Assembly (NCBI GenBank): GCA_028290245.1
Contig: JAQGKG010000046.1
Span: forward strand, 1-5,516
Reading direction: 5' to 3'
Source of the DNA: Devosia sp.
Lineage (GTDB): Bacteria; Pseudomonadota; Alphaproteobacteria; Rhizobiales; Devosiaceae
DNA: 5,516 nt
Part shown: positions 1-4,745 of the stretch, one piece after another
Position numbering within the stretch: position 1 is the stretch's first letter
How the letters are laid out: each line of letters starts with the position of its first letter
Notes under the pieces: model-generated
Database searches by the model: none
What the model was told of the DNA's origin: nothing
The model's input: the letters and a program-made list of their open reading frames with translations, nothing else
Program-made: the position numbers and the translations under genes

Positions 1-221
1 AGCACTTCCGCATGGACGAAACCCACTCCAACTCGTTTGGCGTGTGGAAGGCCATGGGCAAGCCCGAAAACCCACTGGGCGCCGATTTTACCAAGCTGGA
101 AGCCTCGGGGCAGCTTGCCCAGATCGAGGACGTCGCCAGCGTCTCCGTCGACGCCGGCACAATCGAACTCCGGACCACGCTGCCAAGGCAGGGCGTCTCC
201 CTCCTGCGCCTTGACTGGTAG
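1..221 (+). CDS. GH39 family beta-xylosidase, C-terminal fragment (5' end outside window)
   Basis: Only the last 72 codons are visible (reading from base 3), ending at TAG 219-221. The fragment begins HFRMDETHSN, continues with VWKAMGKP, and ends with a beta-strand-rich tail finishing LPRQGVSLLRLDW. This resembles the C-terminal beta-domain of glycoside hydrolase family 39 xylan 1,4-beta-xylosidases, which typically have a Y/F-R-[IM]-D-x-x-HSN segment, a VW-x-x-MG-x-P segment and a closing 'LPRQGVSL' strand. Family members release xylose from xylo-oligosaccharides; the acid/base and nucleophile glutamates would lie upstream, outside the window. The ATG at 12-14 is an internal methionine, since the homologous reading continues upstream of it. 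The gene converges on the minus-strand regulator gene, with a hairpin between them. Its presence suggests that the neighbouring sugar-acid genes may serve plant-polysaccharide sugars, which is inference. Family recognition is from memory of the conserved tail. Confidence 0.8.
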   Translation, partial: HFRMDETHSNSFGVWKAMGKPENPLGADFTKLEASGQLAQIEDVASVSVDAGTIELRTTLPRQGVSLLRLDW

Positions 222-231
222 GTCCGGTTGA

Positions 232-260
232 GGAGCGCGCCAGCCTCCCTGGCGCGCTCC
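232..260. terminator. Hairpin between convergent genes, probable bidirectional terminator
   Basis: A perfect 12-bp inverted repeat (232-243 and 249-260, arm GGAGCGCGCCAG) closes a 5-nt loop. It lies 10 bp after the xylosidase stop and 5 bp after the stop of the convergent regulator gene. The stem is very GC-rich. Neither strand shows a run of T after the stem, so it is not a canonical intrinsic terminator. Termination or 3'-end protection of both transcripts is inferred from position and symmetry. Confidence 0.7.
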
Positions 261-265
261 ATCAC

Positions 266-925
266 TTATGTGACGCGGTTCAAATAGCGCGCCTTGCTGG
301 GCTGCAAATGGTCAACGCAGAGCTGCGCCAGCACCCAGTTGTCTTTGCCCTTGAGCATTTCAATCATCAGGCGGTGATGTTCGTGGGCGATGCGCAGGCC
401 ATCCTTGTTGGCCATGGAGTTCGCCCGCACCGGCAGACTCAGTCGCATATAGAGTTCTATCGACTGCACCAGGTGCCTATTGCCGCAGGCACCGAACAAC
501 GTCAGGTGAAAACGGTCATTTGCCTCGTGCACGCCGCGCAGAAAGCCAGCCTCGATGTGCTGGCCGTGCTCGGCATGAATGGCGTTCAGCTCTGCGATAA
601 GGCTGTCCGGGGCCGGGAGTAGGATCCAGAGTGCCGCCTGGCGCTGCAACAATTCACGTACAGCATAGATTTCCTGCACCTGCTGCGGGGTCAGCGAGCG
701 CACCGTGGCGCCGCGATTGCGCTCGCGCACGACGATGCCTTTGGCCTCCAGCTCGACCAGCGCTTGCCTGGCGAAATGACGAGTGACTGCGAAACGAGCC
801 AACAGCGTATCCTCGGTAAGCCGCGCTCCTGGGGCCAACCGGCCAAAGATGATGTCCTCCTCGAGCGCTCGGGCAATGGACAGGTCGTCATGATCGCCGG
901 TCTCGGTATCGTTCGCAGGCTTCAC
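266..925 (-). CDS. GntR-family transcriptional regulator, FadR/FCD subfamily
   Basis: A 219-aa protein, a normal length for FCD-type GntR regulators. Residues about 13-77 form the winged helix-turn-helix: IARALEEDIIFGRLAPGARL, then LLARFAVTRHFARQALVELEAKGIVV and a wing ending RGATVRSL. Residues about 82-212 form the all-helical FCD ligand-binding domain. Its probable metal/ligand residues are N136 and H140 (ANDRFH), H184 (HEHHRL) and H206 (VDHL). Asn takes the place of the Asp found in many members. The start is GTG (complement of 923-925), supported by a strong AGGAG (complement of 932-936) 6 nt upstream. The gene follows the oxidoreductase by 26 bp on the same strand, so the two are probably cotranscribed. 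Such regulators usually bind short palindromes near divergent promoters and respond to small carboxylates. The likely role here is control of the divergent sugar-acid operon and of its own transcript. The ligand is unknown. Confidence 0.93.
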   Translation of the reverse strand: MKPANDTETGDHDDLSIARALEEDIIFGRLAPGARLTEDTLLARFAVTRHFARQALVELEAKGIVVRERNRGATVRSLTPQQVQEIYAVRELLQRQAALWILLPAPDSLIAELNAIHAEHGQHIEAGFLRGVHEANDRFHLTLFGACGNRHLVQSIELYMRLSLPVRANSMANKDGLRIAHEHHRLMIEMLKGKDNWVLAQLCVDHLQPSKARYLNRVT

Positions 926-951
926 TTTTAGCTCCTGGCTATCGCCGAGTT

Positions 952-1983
952 CTAGCGCGGTTTCGTCGCCGGGTCGAACGCTGCCAATCGATAGATGTCT
1001 TCGACCAAACGCAGCGTTTCCAGATTGTCCTGCGGGGACGTTTCAAATGGCTCCCCGCTATCGAGGCAATCGACGAAATGGGCAACAGCCGCATCGTACG
1101 ACCACTGATAAGTCGCGTCGGCATCGAAGGTTTCGCTTTGCTCGATGGCCCCGACAGCGCTCAAGCAATTGCCATTCAACTCCAGCGTTCCTGACGTCCC
1201 AACAATTCGCAGCTGGTCGCGCGGCGCCGGTGGTGCGCCATGCACGGCCAAATTGCCCGTCAGTTGCACCAGCACGCCATCGGACTGCCGTCGCAAGGTG
1301 ATAGCAGCGATATCTTCGGCAACTATGTCACTATTGCTGCGCTCCAGCCGCGCCGCCACTACGTCCATCTCGCCGATCAGAAACCGCAGGCTGTCGAGCT
1401 GATGGATCAGCACTTCCATCACCAGCAGCCGTTGCTGGCGGGCAAAGAATGGCTGCCGCACGAGGGCCGGCCGTAGCCCGTCGACATCATGCAACATGCC
1501 GCTGGACAGAAAATCCAGTCGCACCTGCCGGATGTCGCCGGCTATGCCTTGATCAAGCCATGACTTGAGGCGCCGGTACCAAGCCCGGAATCGCCAGTTT
1601 TCATGCACCATTACGCGTGGCGACCCAGGTAGACTGTCGACCAGCGCTTCTGCCTCGGCGAGGTTCACTGCTAGCGGTTTCTGGCACAGAACGTCGATGC
1701 CTAGCGAAGCCGCCAGCCGCACAAGGTGAGCATGGTGCTCGCGTGGTGCGCAGATATCGACAATGTCGAGCCCCGCCGCATCGAACATTGACTCGGCGCT
1801 GGGATAGGATTTCTCGATACCGAACGCAGCGGTGCGCGCGCCAGCTGCTTCGAGATTTGGGTCGGCAATGCCAACCAGTACGACACGGTCCCCCAGACGC
1901 TGCCACGCCGACAGATGATAGCCAGTGACCCAGCCTGCCCCGACAAGGCCGACGCGCCGCTTGTTCTTCGCATTCGACGACAT
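952..1983 (-). CDS. Gfo/Idh/MocA family NAD(P)-dependent oxidoreductase, probable sugar dehydrogenase
   Basis: A 343-aa protein, typical for the family. The N-terminal Rossmann fold (about 8-120) has the dinucleotide-binding glycine motif GAGWVTG at 15-21 and an acidic residue D41 ending strand 2 (GIAD). The family's 'EKP' motif appears as CQKPLA, with K102 as the expected catalytic/cofactor lysine and Q101 replacing the usual Glu. The C-terminal alpha/beta domain (about 123-330) carries H194 and D197 in LIHQLDSLRFLIG, the usual position of the substrate-binding His, and a typical LRIVGTSGTLEL strand at 258-269. The start is ATG (complement of 1981-1983), preceded by a strong GGAGAGG (complement of 1990-1996) with 6-nt spacing. 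It is divergent from the dehydratase operon and precedes the regulator gene. Members oxidise or reduce sugars and inositols. In this context oxidation of an aldose to its lactone is the best guess, but substrate and cofactor preference cannot be read from sequence. Confidence 0.92.
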   Translation of the reverse strand: MSSNAKNKRRVGLVGAGWVTGYHLSAWQRLGDRVVLVGIADPNLEAAGARTAAFGIEKSYPSAESMFDAAGLDIVDICAPREHHAHLVRLAASLGIDVLCQKPLAVNLAEAEALVDSLPGSPRVMVHENWRFRAWYRRLKSWLDQGIAGDIRQVRLDFLSSGMLHDVDGLRPALVRQPFFARQQRLLVMEVLIHQLDSLRFLIGEMDVVAARLERSNSDIVAEDIAAITLRRQSDGVLVQLTGNLAVHGAPPAPRDQLRIVGTSGTLELNGNCLSAVGAIEQSETFDADATYQWSYDAAVAHFVDCLDSGEPFETSPQDNLETLRLVEDIYRLAAFDPATKPR

Positions 1984-2007
1984 CGACAGCCTCTCCGGTC
2001 ACCATAT

Positions 2008-2017
2008 TTATCAATAA
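2008..2017. promoter_or_regulatory. Short inverted repeat, possible operator near the minus-strand promoter
   Basis: TTATCAATAA has 4-bp arms (TTAT/ATAA) around a 2-nt centre. It shares the CAATA half-site with the stronger palindrome at 2096-2106 and overlaps the candidate minus-strand -10 element. It could be a second regulator site, but 4-bp arms in AT-rich DNA are weak evidence. Confidence 0.2.
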
Positions 2018-2045
2018 TCTAGCTGATCTACCCACGCGCTAACAA
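2016..2045 (-). promoter_or_regulatory. Weak candidate sigma-70 promoter for the oxidoreductase-regulator transcript
   Basis: Read on the minus strand, TTGTTA (complement of 2040-2045) and TAGATT (complement of 2016-2021) are separated by 18 nt. Each matches the consensus at 4 of 6 positions. Initiation would fall roughly 25 nt upstream of the oxidoreductase start, just before its GGAGAGG ribosome site. In an AT-rich stretch such matches can arise by chance. Confidence 0.3.
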
Positions 2046-2095
2046 CACTTATTGGCGTATAAACAGCGAAATCCATGTGTCGGGCTGCGCTTATT

Positions 2096-2106
2096 TATTG
2101 ACAATA
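2096..2106. promoter_or_regulatory. Candidate operator palindrome overlapping the plus-strand -35 element
   Basis: TATTGACAATA is a perfect inverted repeat with 5-bp arms around a central A. It contains the TTGACA -35 hexamer of the dehydratase operon promoter, so a bound protein would block RNA polymerase. FCD-type GntR regulators commonly bind short AT-rich palindromes with TTG/CAA ends, and one is encoded by the divergent transcript. Assignment to that regulator is inference. Confidence 0.4.
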
Positions 2107-2125
2107 TGTGCTTTGCGTCTAATTT
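2098..2125 (+). promoter_or_regulatory. Probable sigma-70 promoter of the dehydratase operon
   Basis: A perfect TTGACA lies at 2098-2103. A -10-like TAATTT lies at 2120-2125 with 16-nt spacing; an overlapping TCTAAT at 2118-2123 is closer to consensus but only 14 nt away. The start of transcription would then fall near 2131-2133, giving a leader of about 45 nt before the GTG at 2177. This start site lies after the upstream in-frame ATG at 2129, which argues against that ATG being used. Confidence 0.5.
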
Positions 2126-2162
2126 CGAATGATAGCGGCGACGGCTCTCGAGCGCCCGGTAC

Positions 2163-2168
2163 GAGAGG
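2163..2168 (+). promoter_or_regulatory. Ribosome binding site that decides the dehydratase start
   Basis: GAGAGG ends 8 nt before GTG 2177-2179. The only upstream in-frame ATG (2129) has no purine-rich site before it (the preceding bases are T- and C-rich). This favours the GTG start. Confidence 0.65.
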
Positions 2169-2176
2169 ATTGCATT

Positions 2177-3871
2177 GTGTCCAACGGGCTGCGCCGCAAG
2201 CTGACTAGCTATGGCGACCAGGGATTTTCCCTGTTCCTGCGCAAGGCGTTCATCAAGGCCATGGGCTATTCGGATGACGCGCTGGACCGCCCAATTGTCG
2301 GCATCGCCAATACCTATTCCGACTATAATCCTTGTCATGGCAACGTTCCCCAGCTGATCGAAGCGGTCAAACGCGGCGTCATGCTGAATGGCGCGCTGCC
2401 TATGGTGTTTCCCACCATCTCGATCCACGAAAGCTTCGCCTCTCCTACCTCGATGTACCTGCGCAATTTGATGGCGATGGAAACCGAGGAGATGATCCGC
2501 GCCCAGCCGATGGACAGCGTGGTGCTGATCGGCGGCTGCGACAAGACCCTGCCCGCCCAGATCATGGCGGCTGCATCGAGCGAAATTCCTGCAATATTCC
2601 TGCCGACCGGGCCCATGGCTACCGGGCATCACAAGGGCGAGCGGCTTGGTGCCTGCACCGATTGCCGACGCATGTGGGGACGCTTTCGGGCCGGTGAAAT
2701 CGACGAGGCCGAGATCACCGAGGTCAATAACAAGCTGGTGGCTTCGATCGGCACCTGTACCGTCATGGGCACGGCTAGCACCATGGCCAATTTGACTGAA
2801 GTCATGGGGTTGTGCCTGCCCAAATCTGGCTCGGCACCCGCCACTGATTCCGAGCGCATGCGACTCGCCGAGGCCACTGGTGCGCAAGCAGCCAGACTTG
2901 CCAGCGAGGGAGGCCTCACGGTGCGCGAATTACTGACACCTGCGGTCATCCGCAACGCCATGGTGGCGCTGCAGGCAATGGGCGGCTCAAGCAACGCGGT
3001 GGTGCATCTGGCAGCCATCTGCGGACGACTTGGCTTCAAACTCGACATGGATCTACTCGATCAATTGGGCCAGCGTGTGCCGCTGCTGGTGGACCTCCAG
3101 CCATCGGGCCAGCATTACATGGCCGAGTTCCACAATGCAGGCGGCGTCCCTGCCCTGCTCAAGGAAGTACGCGGCGAACTTGATACGGAGGCTCCCACGG
3201 TTTATGGCAGCACCATTGGGGCCGTCATCGAGGCAGTCGTCGATGAGCCCGGCCAGACCATCATCCGCACTATCGCTGCTCCACTGAAGCCGATTGGTAC
3301 GCTGGCCGTGCTCAAGGGCAATCTCACCCCGCGCGGCGCCGTCATTAAACAGTCGGCAGCCTCCAAGGAGTTGATGCAGCACACTGGCCGGGCCGTCGTG
3401 TTCGACGGCGTCGAGGACCTTAGCAATCGCATCGACAGCGACGACCTCGACGTCACCGCCCAAGACGTGCTGGTGTTGCGCAATGCCGGCCCCAAGGGGG
3501 CTCCAGGAATGCCTGAAGCTGGCTATTTGCCGATCCCGCGCAAGCTGGCTCGGCAGGGCGTCAAGGACATGGTCCGCATTTCTGACGCCCGGATGAGCGG
3601 CACCGCCTTTGGCACCGTCATCCTGCATATTTCACCGGAAGCCGCCGACAATGGACCGCTTGCCATCGTGCGAACAGGCGACAGCATCACCCTCGATGTC
3701 AAAGCCCGACGCATCGATCTCGATATCGACGATGCTGAATTCGAGCGTCGTATGGCGGCGCTTCCGCCCGTTACAGAAGGCCCCCCTCGCGGCTATGCCA
3801 GCCTTTACCACAGGCATGTGATGCAGGCCGATGAAGGCGCCGACTTCGATTTCCTGCAGGTCGCTCCGTGA
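2177..3871 (+). CDS. IlvD/Edd family dehydratase, probable sugar-acid (aldonate) dehydratase
   Basis: 564 aa from the GTG at 2177; an in-frame ATG at 2129 would add 16 residues that look non-conserved. The family dehydrates 2,3-dihydroxy acids to 2-keto-3-deoxy acids using a [2Fe-2S] cluster and Mg2+. Visible cluster cysteines are C53 (NPCHGN), C121 (GGCDKT) and C194 (GTCTVMGTA). Expected Mg2+ ligands are E85 (IHESF), D122 and K123 (usually carbamylated), with E447 in PGMPEAG. The catalytic Ser is S474 in SDARMSGT. The C-terminal half (NLTPRGAVIKQSAAS, GPKGAPGMPEAG, SDARMSGTAFGTVILH) resembles Rhizobium L-arabinonate dehydratase more than branched-chain-amino-acid IlvD. A GACTDCRR segment (C160, C163) seems typical of a related proteobacterial subgroup. 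It is the first gene of the plus operon, overlapping the lactonase-like gene by 4 bp (GTGA). With a DapA-family lyase and sugar oxidoreductase nearby, an aldonate or aldarate substrate is likely; which one is unknown. Confidence 0.93.
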   Translation: MSNGLRRKLTSYGDQGFSLFLRKAFIKAMGYSDDALDRPIVGIANTYSDYNPCHGNVPQLIEAVKRGVMLNGALPMVFPTISIHESFASPTSMYLRNLMAMETEEMIRAQPMDSVVLIGGCDKTLPAQIMAAASSEIPAIFLPTGPMATGHHKGERLGACTDCRRMWGRFRAGEIDEAEITEVNNKLVASIGTCTVMGTASTMANLTEVMGLCLPKSGSAPATDSERMRLAEATGAQAARLASEGGLTVRELLTPAVIRNAMVALQAMGGSSNAVVHLAAICGRLGFKLDMDLLDQLGQRVPLLVDLQPSGQHYMAEFHNAGGVPALLKEVRGELDTEAPTVYGSTIGAVIEAVVDEPGQTIIRTIAAPLKPIGTLAVLKGNLTPRGAVIKQSAASKELMQHTGRAVVFDGVEDLSNRIDSDDLDVTAQDVLVLRNAGPKGAPGMPEAGYLPIPRKLARQGVKDMVRISDARMSGTAFGTVILHISPEAADNGPLAIVRTGDSITLDVKARRIDLDIDDAEFERRMAALPPVTEGPPRGYASLYHRHVMQADEGADFDFLQVAP

Positions 3872-4722
3872 TCGACAGCGAAGCCCCGCTCTGCCTGCCG
3901 CCGCGCCTGATGTCAGGATTGAGTGGGAACTTACCAGAGGGCACCGTCGATGCCCATTTTCACGTCTTCAACACGGACGCGCCGCTCGCCACACCGCGTA
4001 GCTATACGCCACACGTGGTGACGCTGCATGACTGGCGCAGTTATGCAGACCTCGCCGGCATCGAGCGTGGCGTGCTGGTGCAGCCCAGCGTTTATGGGCT
4101 CGACAACCGTGTGCTGCTGGCGGCGCTGAGCGGCGATGCGGACCGGCTGCGTGGCGTTGTGGTTATTCCGCCTGACACCAGCACCATTGCATTGAAGCGC
4201 CTCGATCGGCTTGGCGTGCGCGCGGTGCGCATCAACCTGCGTAACAAGTCCGGCATTGGTCTCGATGCACTTGAGGATCTGGCGCCGCGTATCCGGTCAC
4301 TTGGCTGGCACGTGCAATTCCAGGTGGGCCCCGAAGCTATCACGACTGTCGCCGAACTAGCGCAGTAGCATGACATCAAATGCGTCATCGTTCATCTCGC
4401 CTTCATGCCGCTCGATCCAGTCGGCCCGCCACTCGAAGATATGCTTAGGGTCCTCGACGGCGGGCGCATCTACATCAAGATCTCGGCGCCCTACCGTATG
4501 CGCGACACCGCCAATAGCGACGGCTATCGCTCCGTAGTCGCCGCGCTCGCCGCCAACCATGCCCACCAGCTGCTATGGGCGAGCGATTGGCCACATACCG
4601 AGCTGTTCGACAGCATGGTGGACGATGTTTCGCTACTTGCGCTGAGCCTCGATGCCGTGCCCGCTTCCGCGCATGACCTTGTATTCGTCCGAAACGCCGC
4701 CCCCCTTTACTGGTCACATTGA
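3868..4722 (+). pseudogene. Amidohydrolase_2 (COG3618) lactonase-like gene interrupted by an in-frame amber codon
   Basis: One reading frame encodes a 284-codon amidohydrolase but has TAG at 4366-4368 (codon 167). The first part (166 aa) has the metal/active-site motif DAHFH (H30, H32), LVQPSVYG, a VRAVRINLR strand and GWHVQFQVG. After the stop the same frame continues HDIKCVIVHLAFMP (H176), IYIKISAPYRM, LLWASDWPH (D240, H243) and VRNAAPLYW, ending at TGA 4720-4722. These are the expected remaining motifs of the TIM-barrel fold, so no bases need be added or removed. COG3618 includes L-fuconolactonase, aldarolactonases UxuL/UxuF and galactarolactone isomerase, so opening or isomerising a sugar lactone fits the operon. 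The start is GTG 3868, overlapping the dehydratase stop as GTGA, which suggests coupled translation; ATG 3910 is possible but has no ribosome site. The 166-aa product lacks the second half of the barrel and should be inactive. Sequencing error or readthrough remain possible. Confidence 0.82.
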
Positions 4723-4733
4723 CCGCCTTTATT

Positions 4734-4737
4734 GGAG
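4734..4737 (+). promoter_or_regulatory. Ribosome binding site of the DapA-family gene
   Basis: GGAG lies 8 nt before ATG 4746 in the 23-bp gap after the amidohydrolase stop. It gives the lyase its own initiation site, so its translation need not depend on ribosomes finishing the interrupted upstream gene. mRNA-level polarity could still reduce expression. Confidence 0.6.
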
Positions 4738-4745
4738 ATTCCTGG

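Larger units (their letters stand above)
1984..2176. promoter_or_regulatory. Divergent intergenic regulatory region
   Basis: This 193-bp stretch separates the start codons of the oxidoreductase (minus) and the dehydratase (plus). Between about 2004 and 2125 it is clearly richer in A/T than the coding DNA around it. It must hold the promoters for both transcripts unless transcription enters from further away. It also holds four copies of the pentamer TATTG or its complement CAATA: 2012-2016, 2050-2054, 2096-2100 and 2102-2106. The individual elements are listed separately. No small gene with a ribosome site was seen in it. Confidence 0.75.

Noticed and set aside
308..622. 104-codon plus-strand open frame opposite the GntR-family gene
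   Set aside because: The minus strand encodes a well-recognised FCD regulator here; the plus-strand product has no recognisable motif.
1601..2035. 144-codon minus-strand open frame overlapping the oxidoreductase in another frame
   Set aside because: Arg/Cys/Ser-rich shadow of the Rossmann domain; the oxidoreductase frame has the strong ribosome site and the motifs.
1984..2176. Riboswitch or small RNA in the divergent region
   Set aside because: No recognisable riboswitch core or strong long hairpin was seen; the predicted leaders are short (about 45 nt on the plus strand).
2039..2887. 282-codon minus-strand open frame opposite the start of the dehydratase
   Set aside because: It lies antisense to a gene with clear family motifs. 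Its product is rich in His, Gly and Arg with no recognisable domain, as expected of a shadow frame in GC-rich DNA, and no ribosome site was noted.
3053..3628. 191-codon minus-strand open frame inside the dehydratase
   Set aside because: A shadow of the conserved dehydratase C-terminal half; no family resemblance and no promoter or ribosome site.
4405..4722. Separate 105-aa gene starting at ATG 4405
   Set aside because: It is in the same frame as the 3868 gene, and homology-like sequence continues from the TAG through 4369-4404, before this ATG. There is no ribosome site before it, so it is the second half of the interrupted amidohydrolase.
3868..4722. Amber codon as an encoded pyrrolysine or other deliberate recoding site
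   Set aside because: Nothing in the window supports it. TAG-encoded pyrrolysine is known mainly from methylamine methyltransferases, not this family, and no structured element specific to the site was recognised. It is kept only as an untested alternative.
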